Assembly: GCA_903862255.1 (NCBI GenBank)
Contig: CAIOXK010000005.1
Coordinates: 1 to 36,552 of the forward strand
DNA length: 36,552 nucleotides
Source of the DNA: Candidatus Nomurabacteria bacterium
GTDB taxonomy: Bacteria; Patescibacteriota; Minisyncoccia; Phycocordibacterales; UBA9973
Reading direction: 5' to 3'
In this document: positions 1 through 9,286 of the stretch, piece after piece
How positions within the stretch are numbered: the first letter of the stretch is position 1
Layout: every line of letters starts with the position of its first letter
Made by a program: the position numbers and the translations under genes
The notes under the pieces: model-generated
The model's input: only the letters and a program-made list of their open reading frames with translations
The model's database searches: none
What the model was told of the DNA's origin: nothing

Positions 1-125
1 GCAAATAAACAGTCGAGTATTTTAATTGGGCGATGTTCGATACTTTTTATTAGTTCTTCACAAAATGCCTTACCGCCATCTTCTGCCTTGTGGATGTAGC
101 CTCCGATTAACATGTATTTGATCAT
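1..125 (-). CDS. Possible S51 / type-1 glutamine-amidotransferase-like protein (N-terminal fragment)
   Basis: Only the first 41 codons are in the window; the gene runs off the left edge. The protein opens with MIKYMLIGGYIHKAEDGG and continues with a KAFCEELI segment and an ILDCLF strand. This resembles the N terminus of peptidase S51 / class-I glutamine-amidotransferase-like proteins, which begin with a beta strand ending in a GG turn. The catalytic residues lie in the missing part, so the function is tentative. A -10-like TAGAAT sits 8 nt before the ATG, so the mRNA would be nearly leaderless. It is divergent from the large surface-protein gene to the right. Confidence 0.4.
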   Translation of the reverse strand, partial: MIKYMLIGGYIHKAEDGGKAFCEELIKSIEHRPIKILDCLF

Positions 126-268
126 AAGATACTATTCTAACATTTATACTGCATGACAGTTATTTGTGGATAACATATAGCCGGCAACTGTTTGGTATTG
201 TTATACTATATCCAATACTTCGAGGTATTGCGTTTATTTTTTATTTTACGACGAGATTTTTTTTATTT

Positions 269-3200
269 ATGAAAAACTGTCTTAGCCGCTATTCAATTAT
301 AGGAGGTTTTTTTGCGTTGCTGATTATTGTCGGTATTCATACTACTACTTATGCTTCTGGTGGAGGGCTTGATGGTGCAGTGATTACTGGTCCTAATGAG
401 ATTACTGTTACTTATGAACATGTCCTTACGAATAATACTCCTGCTTCGTACAGTAACCTCGGTGGGGGCTTGATGGGGCGAACCATCGTCAGTGCAACCA
501 CTGACCCAGACAGTAATCATATCGTGTTAGAAATTTCCGGACCATCTATATTGGCACCGAATGCCAATGGTACTATCGACATTGACAATACTGTCGCGTG
601 GGACGGAGGAAACTTTGCCGGTCAGACCGGCGTGCCGGTAATCGATGGTTTGGCTCCATCATTAAGCGCAGTTAAGCTTGTCGATAATGATGACACCGGT
701 ACGCTCACAGCAGGAGATGTACTATCTTTTGGTTTTAGTGAGCCGATGAATAAGACTACTGTTACTACTAGTAATGTTGATACAGAATTATCACTTAGTA
801 ATGGGCATACATTTGGAAGTACAGGGCATGGTTTGGCAGTATCATGGAATACCGTAGGTACAGTGTTGAACGTTACGCTTGGCACAGATAATACTATTGC
901 TTCAGGAGACAGTGTATCTGCTGCCAGTGCTGTGACCGACCTTGCTGGTAACCTAGACAATACACCGCTTCCTTTTGATGTTCCGGTGACATTACCCCCA
1001 TCCCGTACTCTTTATTTTAATGCGGCACAGGATAATGACTGGGGTAACCTTAACAACTGGTGGAACGACAGCGGCTTTACTGACCCTGCAACATCAATTC
1101 CAACACCGTACGATAACGTTGTTGTTTCTGGTAACGTTTATCTCGATACCGCTTTTAATACTGCCTACGTTAATCAATTAACAGTAGTTGGACAGGGTGG
1201 TAATCCTGGAGATTTTGGTTCATATATACAGACTGCTATCAATGTAGGCGCATTCAATAGGGCTACGTTCAACGGAGCATCGTTAAATTACGGAACAATA
1301 AACGCTGACGTTACCTTTAACGATTTCTCAATAGCAGGAGTTCCTGTCATTGATATGAGTCTTACTTTCGGTTACGGAATGATTAATGGTGACGTGACGT
1401 TCACTGCCACGACCGCAAACTACGGAACAATTGACGGCTCTGCCACATTTAATGGGGATTACGGAAACGCTGGTTTAATTAACGGTACTGCTGTATTCCA
1501 TGACGCTACTTCAAACCCAGGAGAAGTTGTCGGTCATGCGACTTTTTATGAGAATACTCATAACGGGGGATTTTTTGGTTTCAGTCCAAACGTTGCTGGA
1601 GACGCAGACGTGTACTTTCCATCAAACAATCCTATTGACGGTGTTGTTACTGGTAATGTGAGCTATCATGGTTATAACAATCCTTTTTCTGGCGGTATTG
1701 GCACTGTTGAGGATCCCTACATCATCACTAGTTGTGACCAGTTGCAACAGATGACATACGATCTTTCTGCACACTACAAGCTTGATGGTGAAGGCGGTAC
1801 CGTTGATTGTTCTGCAACGTCTTCATGGAATAGTAATTCTGATGAATGGGTAGATGGTGTTATTGGAGGCACATTAATACCTGATTCATATGCCTCAGTT
1901 ACTCATACTGATATTGTTGTGACCAATAATGGTTATGCAGGCTTTTTACCTGTCGGTGACGATACTACGCCGTTTACGGGGACGCTCGACGGTAACAACA
2001 ATACTATTAGCAATCTTTGGATCTTCCGTAAAGGCAGCGACTACAACGGACTTTTTGGTGAAATGAATGGCGGCTCAGTACATGATCTGACATTGAGTAA
2101 CTCAAACATCGTGGGGCGGCAGTTTACTGGAGGATTGTTTGGAAAAATGTCAGGTACGCATGTTACAAATGTAACACTTGACCACAATATGGTGCGTGCT
2201 TACCTCAATACCTTTGGGGGAGGACTGGTCGGATATTTAGCTGGTGATGCTGCGATAAATCATGTCTCAAATATTGATGGCTCAGTGCATGGTAGTGGAA
2301 ACATTATCGGAGGTCTCGTTGGTTTGATGAATGGCGGTATCATTGATCAGTCTTCTTCTTCGGCTAGTGTTGATGGTGGTTTGAATATTGGAGGTATTGT
2401 CGGCGAATTGGACAACGGTACTATTACTAATACTATCGCCACTGGTAACGTGCTTTCTAACCGTTCTGAATATATTGTGATGAAGACCGGTGCTAACACA
2501 GGGGGCTTCGTTGGATATATAGGCGGTGGTAGTATCAGTCACAGTCATGCGACTGGTACAGTAACAACAACAGGTGACTATAGTGGCGGCTTTGTTGGTT
2601 TTATTGGAGGCAGTACAACAATTTCTGATTCTTATGCAACGGGTAATGTTACTGGTAATAGTGAGACTATTAATGGCACCCTCTATACTCCAAACTATAT
2701 GGGAGGGTTTGTAGGATACGAACTACAAAGTACGTTCACTAATGACTATGCTACCGGCGATGTAACAGCACCCGGCGAGGAAGTTGGAGGTTTCGTTGGC
2801 AATTCATCATGTGGTGTTGGGTATACCAACTCGTATGCAACAGGAAATGTTAGCGGTATGAATTATGTCGGCGGCTTCGTAGGTTTCGATGGTTGCCAAG
2901 GTCCAGGAGCAACGTTTAGTCAAACATTCGCACATGGTACAGTCACTGCGACCGGAGATTTGGCTGGCGGTTTCGCTGGGGCATTATACAGTTCAACGGT
3001 TAATGATGCCTATGCAACTGGTGCTGTAACAGGAACGACGAATGTTGGCGGTTTCGCTGGGCAAATAGAATCTGGCACGATAAATAATGTTTTTGAATCT
3101 GGTGCTGTTGTTGGTACTGACGCAGGAACAAATGGTGGCCTTGTAGGGAGCGAGGGTGATGCTACTGTTAGTAATTCATTCTGGGATAATCAGACCTCTG

Positions 3201-4057
3201 GGCAAGATACTAGTCCTGTAGGAACTGGCTTAGCAACCTCACTAATGAAAGATAAGGCAACATTTCTAACGGCCGGCTGGAATTTTGATAATGTATGGAA
3301 CATTCAAGTAAGTGTAAATAATAATTATCCTGATTTGCAATATTATTCACCGTCAACTCCTATAACTATTCCCGCTGTTTCTACTACTTCACCGTTAACA
3401 GAAATTGGTCAGACATCTGCAACGCTCAAAGGGTATTTAAATAATGGTGGCGGGGCAGTAGTAACAACTGGATTTAGATATGGTACTAATCCTGATACTG
3501 TAGTAAGTCATCCTAATCTTGATGAAAATTATGAGGGCACACCAATTCTTTTTATTGAGCCAATTACAGGGCTTGCTTGCGGTACGACCTATTATTATCA
3601 AGCATATGGAACTAATACTGCTGGCACTGGTACTGGTGATATGCAATCATTTCAAACCACCCCTTGTTCTGTGTCAGGACTACTATCAGGAGGTAATTCA
3701 AATATTACATGGACACCGATAAATGGATTTGTAACAAAAGTTCAAAATCTGCCAGTACCTTCAGTAGTGCCGCAAACAGTACAGATAACACAGATACAAA
3801 CACAAGCTCACACTATAGTCATAACCTCTACACTTAAGATCGGATCAAACAATATTCAAGTTAAAAAGTTGCAGCAATATCTCAACAGTCACGGCTTTAT
3901 TATTGCAAACAAAGGAAAGGGTTCAAAAGGCCACGAGAATAGTTCATTCGGCACGCTAACAAAAAAAGCAGTGATGAAATTTCAAAAGGCACATGGATTG
4001 TCAGTAGATGGAATAGTTAATGAAAAGGTTAGAGCATTAATAAATACTGCACTATAA
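269..4057 (+). CDS. Giant secreted surface protein: Ig-like, GLUG repeats, C-terminal peptidoglycan-binding domain
   Basis: 1262 aa from the first in-frame ATG (an upstream TTG would add 35 residues ahead of the signal peptide). Residues about 1-31 form a signal peptide ending near TTYASG. About 35-245 is a beta-rich Ig/SwmB-like region with PxLxxVKLVDNDDTGTLTAGD and SEPMN. About 335-445 has Gly-rich repeats of the type YGTIxGxxTF, suggesting a beta-solenoid. About 590-980 carries many GLUG-type repeats (GGFVGY, SYATGNV). About 1030-1125 is fibronectin-III-like (ATLKGYLNNGG, FRYGT). About 1187-1260 is a PG_binding_1 domain (VKKLQQYLN, AVMKFQKAHGLSVDGIV). It is probably exported and held on the cell wall as an adhesin. 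A TATACT box at 202-207 may be its promoter, giving a leader of about 55 nt. Domain calls are by eye. Confidence 0.8.
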   Translation: MKNCLSRYSIIGGFFALLIIVGIHTTTYASGGGLDGAVITGPNEITVTYEHVLTNNTPASYSNLGGGLMGRTIVSATTDPDSNHIVLEISGPSILAPNANGTIDIDNTVAWDGGNFAGQTGVPVIDGLAPSLSAVKLVDNDDTGTLTAGDVLSFGFSEPMNKTTVTTSNVDTELSLSNGHTFGSTGHGLAVSWNTVGTVLNVTLGTDNTIASGDSVSAASAVTDLAGNLDNTPLPFDVPVTLPPSRTLYFNAAQDNDWGNLNNWWNDSGFTDPATSIPTPYDNVVVSGNVYLDTAFNTAYVNQLTVVGQGGNPGDFGSYIQTAINVGAFNRATFNGASLNYGTINADVTFNDFSIAGVPVIDMSLTFGYGMINGDVTFTATTANYGTIDGSATFNGDYGNAGLINGTAVFHDATSNPGEVVGHATFYENTHNGGFFGFSPNVAGDADVYFPSNNPIDGVVTGNVSYHGYNNPFSGGIGTVEDPYIITSCDQLQQMTYDLSAHYKLDGEGGTVDCSATSSWNSNSDEWVDGVIGGTLIPDSYASVTHTDIVVTNNGYAGFLPVGDDTTPFTGTLDGNNNTISNLWIFRKGSDYNGLFGEMNGGSVHDLTLSNSNIVGRQFTGGLFGKMSGTHVTNVTLDHNMVRAYLNTFGGGLVGYLAGDAAINHVSNIDGSVHGSGNIIGGLVGLMNGGIIDQSSSSASVDGGLNIGGIVGELDNGTITNTIATGNVLSNRSEYIVMKTGANTGGFVGYIGGGSISHSHATGTVTTTGDYSGGFVGFIGGSTTISDSYATGNVTGNSETINGTLYTPNYMGGFVGYELQSTFTNDYATGDVTAPGEEVGGFVGNSSCGVGYTNSYATGNVSGMNYVGGFVGFDGCQGPGATFSQTFAHGTVTATGDLAGGFAGALYSSTVNDAYATGAVTGTTNVGGFAGQIESGTINNVFESGAVVGTDAGTNGGLVGSEGDATVSNSFWDNQTSGQDTSPVGTGLATSLMKDKATFLTAGWNFDNVWNIQVSVNNNYPDLQYYSPSTPITIPAVSTTSPLTEIGQTSATLKGYLNNGGGAVVTTGFRYGTNPDTVVSHPNLDENYEGTPILFIEPITGLACGTTYYYQAYGTNTAGTGTGDMQSFQTTPCSVSGLLSGGNSNITWTPINGFVTKVQNLPVPSVVPQTVQITQIQTQAHTIVITSTLKIGSNNIQVKKLQQYLNSHGFIIANKGKGSKGHENSSFGTLTKKAVMKFQKAHGLSVDGIVNEKVRALINTAL

Positions 4058-4100
4058 GTTTTTAACGCATAAAATAATATGGTTCTTCGACTAATAGGTA

Positions 4101-4106
4101 TATAGT
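4101..4106 (+). promoter_or_regulatory. -10 box placing transcription start on the ATG
   Basis: TATAGT followed by exactly 6 nt and then the ATG at 4113. No -35 match lies 16-18 nt upstream. This geometry predicts a leaderless mRNA for the carboxypeptidase-like gene. Confidence 0.6.
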
Positions 4107-4112
4107 CTAAGT

Positions 4113-4955
4113 ATGAAAAAGCTCATCGGTATAGTCATACTGATACTCATTCCCTCTATTGCTGCTGCGAAAAGTATTGATTTGGCACAGCTTAGTGCCA
4201 AAGGTGTTGCAGTGTATGGCTGGAAAGGGGGAGTCGCTACAGTGTTATACCAAAAGCAACAAAATTATTTATTTCCAATTGCTAGTATCACTAAGCTTAT
4301 TACTGCAAAAACAGTTGAGATGCTTTATCCTGAAAATACTGTACTTACAATGTACCCGCAATCATTTATAGATACAAAAGAGTCAAATGTAAGTGTTGTT
4401 GCTGGTATGTCGTTCACACGCGATGATCTTCTTCGTTCATTGATGATTCAGTCAAACAATGCAGTGGCAAACCAGTTTGCAATATCAGCTGGTGGAACCG
4501 TGTTTCTTGATACCATGAATAGTTTTCTTCATACAAATAAATATACTAAAACAAATTTTATTAACCCCAGCGGTCTCGATCCTCAAAGCAAGAATATTAA
4601 ACCAAATAGATTAACAGCAAAAAATCTTTCTTATTTGACAAGTACTATTTTTACCGGTGATCCATTATTAACTTCAATCATGGAAACTAAGGCGGCAATT
4701 ATTACGGACCAAATAACTGGAAAAAAGATTCAGATCAATAGTAGTAATGAGTTGAATTACGATCCTACATATGATTATTTTGTAATCTTGAGTAAGACCG
4801 GCAGTACAACAATGGCAGGACAGGATCTTGTTTTTATTACCAATGGTGCCAATACATTCGACTATGTAACTGTTGTATTACTTCATTCAAAGGACCGCTA
4901 TGCTGATAGCAAAGTGTTAATTAATTGGCTACAGAAAGTATTAACTCAAAAATAG
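4113..4955 (+). CDS. D-alanyl-D-alanine carboxypeptidase-like serine peptidase (S11 / low-molecular-weight PBP)
   Basis: 280 aa with an N-terminal signal peptide (MKKLIGIVILILIPSIAAA). All three active-site motifs of the penicillin-binding fold are present: SxxK as S58-I-T-K61, SxN as S114-N-N116 and KTG as K228-T-G230. Residues NPSGLDP match the S11 family. Such enzymes trim the terminal D-Ala of peptidoglycan stem peptides outside the membrane. At 280 aa it is shorter than typical DacA enzymes and lacks the C-terminal beta domain and amphipathic anchor. It follows the peptidoglycan-binding surface protein but has its own leaderless promoter. The family call is firm; carboxypeptidase versus endopeptidase activity is not decided. 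Confidence 0.88.
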   Translation: MKKLIGIVILILIPSIAAAKSIDLAQLSAKGVAVYGWKGGVATVLYQKQQNYLFPIASITKLITAKTVEMLYPENTVLTMYPQSFIDTKESNVSVVAGMSFTRDDLLRSLMIQSNNAVANQFAISAGGTVFLDTMNSFLHTNKYTKTNFINPSGLDPQSKNIKPNRLTAKNLSYLTSTIFTGDPLLTSIMETKAAIITDQITGKKIQINSSNELNYDPTYDYFVILSKTGSTTMAGQDLVFITNGANTFDYVTVVLLHSKDRYADSKVLINWLQKVLTQK

Positions 4956-4979
4956 CCTGCGACCCAAAACGTAATATAA

Positions 4980-5006
4980 AAGACCGGAAGTATTAATTCC
5001 GGTCTT
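4980..5006. terminator. Hairpin between convergent genes
   Basis: AAGACCGGAA, a 7-nt loop, then TTCCGGTCTT: a perfect 10-bp stem between the convergent genes ending at 4955 (+) and 5034 (-). The T tract is weak on the plus side. On the minus side it is followed by TTTATATT. Confidence 0.6.
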
Positions 5007-5033
5007 GTTGTGCTCAGTACATTTTTAAAAAAA

Positions 5034-5930
5034 CTACTCATCATCAAGATTTTCTTTTGAAAGGCTAGTTTCATCGATATCACCGTTGATTTGGCGTATC
5101 AAGTAGTCCAGTTTTTCATAGGCTGCATGCAGTCTTTTATTGAGCATAACCCAACTATCTACGTGCGAAAACTCGCTGATAAAAATTAAATCTTGTGTCT
5201 CTTTTTTTAACACATTTAAGTTGTAGCGAGCATCTGAGTCAATGGGTTTTTTCTGAGACTCAATAATAGCGGCATCCAGTTCCTTAGCATAATCACCGAT
5301 ACTAGCAAAGAAATCTTTTTTCGCATTTCTTTGGCGCAAAGGTTTGATAATGACAATTACGACAGCCACTATAATCACAATACTAATTGCAACTGTAGTG
5401 AATCGCTTATCATTGTAAAATTGTTTTGATTCAGATACAGCCTCAGTAGTAGTTAATGGCCGCTGTGTTTTTTGTGCTACATCGTATGCATTTATTATGA
5501 AATGCATATCATCAATAGTTTGTGCTGCCATATTTTTTTTACTAATGGCAGGAAGTTTAAGTACATTAATTGCTGCCGTGATTGAATCCGGTGTATTCAA
5601 AATAAGCGCTGTTCTATTTTTGCCAGTACTAGCGTCCACGACAAATATCACCATATTATTCAAGCTGATTTGCTGAATCCAACTCACAGCTAACCCTGTG
5701 GCATATTCATCGATGCTTTGCCCTTGGAGGGATGTTATGGTTACCAAACAGATATTGATGCCATTTTTGTGATCAAAAGCGACTAGTTCACTGGCCAAGT
5801 CTAATGACTGCTTAGGTTGTAATACTTTTGCATAGTCATTAATATAGCCAACAAACTTAGGATAGTCCCTATATGCTTTTGCAGAAAATGCAATAGTTAA
5901 GAAACTAAGGCATACAAGTAGTTTTTTCAT
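5034..5930 (-). CDS. TPM-domain membrane protein
   Basis: 298 aa. A signal peptide (residues 1-19, ending FSAKA) is followed by a TPM domain at about 20-145 (FVGYINDYAKVLQ, then GINICLVTI, IDEYATGLA, NMVIFVVDAS). A membrane segment spans about 178-196, and a charged cytoplasmic helical tail of about 100 residues follows. TPM (PF04536) domains face the extracytoplasmic side; some are linked to photosystem or membrane-protein quality control and to phosphatase activity. The usual Gly-rich tail of many bacterial TPM proteins is missing. The gene stands alone, with a TTGACT-type promoter and a leader of about 40 nt without Shine-Dalgarno. Confidence 0.75.
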   Translation of the reverse strand: MKKLLVCLSFLTIAFSAKAYRDYPKFVGYINDYAKVLQPKQSLDLASELVAFDHKNGINICLVTITSLQGQSIDEYATGLAVSWIQQISLNNMVIFVVDASTGKNRTALILNTPDSITAAINVLKLPAISKKNMAAQTIDDMHFIINAYDVAQKTQRPLTTTEAVSESKQFYNDKRFTTVAISIVIIVAVVIVIIKPLRQRNAKKDFFASIGDYAKELDAAIIESQKKPIDSDARYNLNVLKKETQDLIFISEFSHVDSWVMLNKRLHAAYEKLDYLIRQINGDIDETSLSKENLDDE

Positions 5931-5976
5931 TTTTTGTGTATTTAATTGTTAAATTACAAGCTTTTTTGTTGACTAT

Positions 5977-6005
5977 ACAATAGCACATTTTAAGCAAAAA
6001 GTCAA
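5977..6005 (-). promoter_or_regulatory. Sigma-70-like promoter for the TPM gene
   Basis: On the minus strand TTGACT (6005-6000), 17-nt spacer, TATTGT (5982-5977). An overlapping alternative -10, TATAGT, lies a few bases further on. The leader is about 40 nt and A/T-rich. Confidence 0.5.
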
Positions 6006-6080
6006 TGTAATGTGTATTGTACGTAATGCAAAGTAATGAACCATTACAAATTGTTTACACTCAATATAATTTATTGTACT

Positions 6081-6857
6081 ATGCAAGCAATGAAGTCTAA
6101 GCCAGCTGACGACAAAATCTACTTATATGGTAAGCATGCATTGCGCGAAGCATTGCTTGCAAAACCTGCGTCTGTACAAAAAGTATTCTTGGATAGTAAT
6201 GCAGAACAAGATAAAGAAATTACCTCACTCTTGAACGCTAATAAGATTGCATTTACAGCAATGAAGCAAGGTACTGGTCCTGTTGCTAGTGACGCAGTAC
6301 ACCAAGGAGTGATTGCTGTTATTAATGCAGAAAAATTATATACACCGCTCGAGGATGTTATGAAATTGTTTGATGGTAAAACAGTTCCTATTGAACAGCT
6401 CTGTTTTGTACTGTTGGATGAATTGCATGATCCACACAATGTTGGAGCAATCATTCGTTCAGCAGCAGCTTTTGGTGCACATGCAGTACTTATGCCTGAA
6501 CACAATCAGTCTCCAATTACTGGTACGGTAATCAAAACTTCTGCCGGTATGGTATTTCATATTCCAATTGTAAAAATTGGTAATGTAAATCAAACAGTGC
6601 GTGCACTAAAAGAAAAGCATATGTGGAGCTATGGTTTAGTGATGGACGGGGATACACAGTTGAATAAAGCTGTGTTCGATACTGCAACATTGTTTATCGT
6701 AGGTAATGAATCAGCTGGCATTCGTGAAAAAACGCTTGAGCTGTGTGATATCGGACTTACCATTCCAATGAATCCAAATTGTGAATCATTGAATGCATCA
6801 GTTGCTACATCTGTGGTGATGTATGAATGGAGCAGGGGAAGAGATCTTTCGGTGTAA
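6081..6857 (+). CDS. rlmB: TrmH/SpoU-family 23S rRNA 2'-O-methyltransferase (RlmB type)
   Basis: 258 aa from the ATG at 6081; an ATG at 6090 is a close alternative. An N-terminal substrate-binding domain (KIYLYGKHALREAL) is followed by the SPOUT knot with its three motifs: DELHDPHNVGAIIRSAAAFGA, then IVGNESAGI, then IPMNPNCESLNASVA. These match RlmB, which methylates the 2'-O of guanosine 2251 in the 23S peptidyl-transferase centre using SAM. A tRNA-modifying TrmH relative cannot be ruled out, although the YGKHAL start favours RlmB. TATAAT at 6065-6070 lies 10 nt before the ATG, so the leader is at most a few bases. gltX follows 35 nt downstream with its own -10. Confidence 0.88.
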   Translation: MQAMKSKPADDKIYLYGKHALREALLAKPASVQKVFLDSNAEQDKEITSLLNANKIAFTAMKQGTGPVASDAVHQGVIAVINAEKLYTPLEDVMKLFDGKTVPIEQLCFVLLDELHDPHNVGAIIRSAAAFGAHAVLMPEHNQSPITGTVIKTSAGMVFHIPIVKIGNVNQTVRALKEKHMWSYGLVMDGDTQLNKAVFDTATLFIVGNESAGIREKTLELCDIGLTIPMNPNCESLNASVATSVVMYEWSRGRDLSV

Positions 6858-6880
6858 TTGGACGGCCTGCCATATTTTGG

Positions 6881-6886
6881 TAGTAT
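6881..6886 (+). promoter_or_regulatory. -10 box for gltX, leaderless geometry
   Basis: TAGTAT, 6 nt, then the ATG at 6893. A weak TTGGAC lies 17 nt upstream of the box. Confidence 0.5.
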
Positions 6887-6892
6887 GTACAT

Positions 6893-8338
6893 ATGGAAAA
6901 CACTAAAAAAGTAGTTACAAGATTTGCTCCAAGTCCTACAGGGTTTGCACATATTGGCAGCATTCGTACTGCTTTATATGCATATTTATGGGCTAGAAAA
7001 AATAATGGCACATTTATTCTCCGTATTGAAGATACGGATCAGGCACGTTCAGTCGAAGGATCATTAGAGCATCTTCAAAATTCACTCAAATGGCTTAGTC
7101 TTGACTGGGATTTTGGACCAGATAAGCCAGGTTCATTTGGTTCTTGCATCCAATCAGAGCGTTTAGATACCTATAGAGAGTGGGCAGATAAACTTGTCGC
7201 GAAAGGTTTAGCATACCCAGATCCGTATACCCCTCAAGAGGTTGAAGCATTTAGACAAAAAGCACAAGAAGAAAAGCGCCCATTTCTCTTCCGTGACCAC
7301 CGACCAGAAACTTTTGAGGTATGGGATGGCACAAAAGCACTTCGATTCAAAGTGTCTGATATTAAGCGGTATGAATGGTTTGATGAAGCACGAGGCACAT
7401 TGAGTGCTGGACCTGAGGCATTAGATGACTTTATTCTTTTGAAAGCTGATGGGTTTCCAACATATAACCTTGCTCATATTGTTGATGATTACAATATGGG
7501 GGTAACACATATTTTTCGATCAGATGAATGGATTTCTAGTTTCCCGCGTTTTCTTAGTTTGTATGATGCCTTTGAAATCGAACATCCAGTATTCGTAACA
7601 CTTCCGCCAATCCTTCGCGATGATCGTACAAAGAAATTAGGTAAGCGTGATGGTGCAAAAGACGTACTCGATTATAAAAAAGAAGGATATCTTCCCGACG
7701 CAATGTTGAACTACCTGGCACTTATCGGTTGGAATCCAGGCACTGAACAAGAAATTTTTTCACTACAAGAAATGATTGAAGCCTTCACTCCAAATCGTAT
7801 TCAGAAAAGTGGCGCAGTTGCCAATGAAGAAAAATTAGAATGGATTAATCGTGAGCATATTAAGCAACTTTCTTCTACGGAATTTTGGAATTATGCAAAA
7901 GAATGGATTCCATCTGAAGTAATAGGAAATGAAATGTTATTTAAAACAGAACAGCTACTTCGTGATCGTATCGAAAAGTTTGGAGATCTTACCGAATTAC
8001 TAAGCAATGAATTTGAATACTTCTTCAAGCAGCCAAGTGTTGATGAAAAAATGGTGATTTGGAAAACATTAAAAGAAGACCCAGAGGGCCTAGTAAAAAC
8101 AAAGCAATATCTTGCTCATGTTGGTAATTTACTCGCATCAGTTATTGAGACAGAGTGGAATTACGAAAGTATTAAGGCCGCAGTGATTACATATGCTGAT
8201 GAAGAAGGAAAGGGAAATGTACTATGGCCTTTACGTGTCACTCTTACAGGAAAAGAAAAATCTCCTGATCCATTTGAGGTAGCAAGTATTCTTGGAAAAG
8301 ATGCAACACTAGCTCGTATTGCTGCTGTATTAGTGTAA
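6893..8338 (+). CDS. gltX: Glutamyl-tRNA synthetase
   Basis: 481 aa, the usual length. The class-I synthetase signature is RFAPSPTGFAHIGSIRTAL (HIGH-type motif), followed by LRIEDTDQARS. The KMSKS-type loop is KLGKRDGAKDVLDY. A helical anticodon-binding C-terminal half (ALIGWNPGTEQEIFS, TPNRIQKSGAVANEEKLEWIN) completes the family pattern. It charges tRNA-Glu. Whether it is discriminating, or also charges tRNA-Gln for GatCAB, cannot be told from this window. The RlmB-type gene lies just upstream. Confidence 0.96.
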   Translation: MENTKKVVTRFAPSPTGFAHIGSIRTALYAYLWARKNNGTFILRIEDTDQARSVEGSLEHLQNSLKWLSLDWDFGPDKPGSFGSCIQSERLDTYREWADKLVAKGLAYPDPYTPQEVEAFRQKAQEEKRPFLFRDHRPETFEVWDGTKALRFKVSDIKRYEWFDEARGTLSAGPEALDDFILLKADGFPTYNLAHIVDDYNMGVTHIFRSDEWISSFPRFLSLYDAFEIEHPVFVTLPPILRDDRTKKLGKRDGAKDVLDYKKEGYLPDAMLNYLALIGWNPGTEQEIFSLQEMIEAFTPNRIQKSGAVANEEKLEWINREHIKQLSSTEFWNYAKEWIPSEVIGNEMLFKTEQLLRDRIEKFGDLTELLSNEFEYFFKQPSVDEKMVIWKTLKEDPEGLVKTKQYLAHVGNLLASVIETEWNYESIKAAVITYADEEGKGNVLWPLRVTLTGKEKSPDPFEVASILGKDATLARIAAVLV

Positions 8339-8374
8339 TGCAACAATTATCGAATTTAAAACGTATATATAAGT

Positions 8375-9226
8375 ATGAATAACATAAAGAAGGTCGTATG
8401 TGCTGGTATCCTCTTGTCATTTTTTATGATCAGTACAAAAGCATTTGCTGATGTTATACAAAATACATCGACAAATTGGAGTGGGTACGCAGTACAGCAA
8501 GGACTCTATACTGGCGCTAGTGGCACATTTATAATGCCAGAACTTTCATATTCAACAGCATTGGCGTCTAATGCTACCTGGGTTGGTATTGGCGGTAGAA
8601 CAAGTGAAGATTTAATTCAGGCCGGCGTATACGAGATTGCCAATAGTGACGGTGCAACATATCAAGCATGGTATGAACTTTTACCTAATGATTCAACTCC
8701 CGTAAATCTTATCGTTCATCCAAAAGATTCAATTAGTATTGCCATTATTGAAACATCAACTGATATGTGGAATATTGTAATTACTAACAATACGACTAAG
8801 CAGCAATTTGCAAAGACTGTGCAGTATCATTCATCTCACTCGTCTGCAGAATGGATTCAAGAACGCGCACAGGTAAATGGTGTACTTGCTCCTTTGTCTG
8901 GATTTACTCCTGTAGTGTTTACTGGTGCAACAGCTGTGCAGGATGGTCAGCGATTGCCACTTACTCAGATGAATCCGCAAATGATTAACCTGCTTGATAC
9001 AGGGGCAGACAAGGTTGCTCTAGCAGTACCTTCGCCGATCAATACTGACGGTACAAGCTTTAATGTTTTTCGAACATCTGCAGTAGCAACGGCCACACCT
9101 GCAGCTTCAACAATTCAGCAAATGCAATTAACCGACATTCCACCATATTTATTACGCCGAACAGGATTAGATATTTTTCCATTACTTCCGAATGTAGGCT
9201 GGATCATCCATTATTTCCCGCAGTAG
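8375..9226 (+). CDS. Secreted glutamic peptidase, G1 (eqolisin) family
   Basis: 283 aa with signal peptide 1-25 (ending KAFA). The mature protein begins with TSTNWSGYAV and continues with SGTFIMPEL, ATWVGIGG and EDLIQAGV, then SSAEWIQER. This is the pattern of the eqolisin fold. The two catalytic residues of the family, a Gln and a Glu, align by motif with Q82 (in LIQAG) and E159 (in AEWIQE). Eqolisins are acid endopeptidases best known from fungi and found patchily in bacteria. A C-terminal extension of about 60 residues ends in a Pro-rich, hydrophobic stretch (PPYLLRR to WIIHYFPQ). A TATATA box lies 5 nt before the ATG. Family assignment is by motif only. Confidence 0.8.
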   Translation: MNNIKKVVCAGILLSFFMISTKAFADVIQNTSTNWSGYAVQQGLYTGASGTFIMPELSYSTALASNATWVGIGGRTSEDLIQAGVYEIANSDGATYQAWYELLPNDSTPVNLIVHPKDSISIAIIETSTDMWNIVITNNTTKQQFAKTVQYHSSHSSAEWIQERAQVNGVLAPLSGFTPVVFTGATAVQDGQRLPLTQMNPQMINLLDTGADKVALAVPSPINTDGTSFNVFRTSAVATATPAASTIQQMQLTDIPPYLLRRTGLDIFPLLPNVGWIIHYFPQ

Positions 9227-9232
9227 GTAGTA

Positions 9233-9260
9233 TTGACAAAACTATATTTTAGTTTAAAAT
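9233..9260 (+). promoter_or_regulatory. Strong sigma-70-like promoter
   Basis: TTGACA (9233-9238), 16 nt, TAAAAT (9255-9260). It predicts a start near 9267 and a leader of about 20 A/T-rich nt without Shine-Dalgarno ahead of the ATG at 9287. Confidence 0.75.
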
Positions 9261-9286
9261 ATTGAAAAATATATAACAAAATATAG

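Noticed and set aside
164-268. TTG-initiated N-terminal extension of the large surface protein
   Set aside because: It would put 35 residues ahead of a good signal peptide; the ATG at 269 is preferred.
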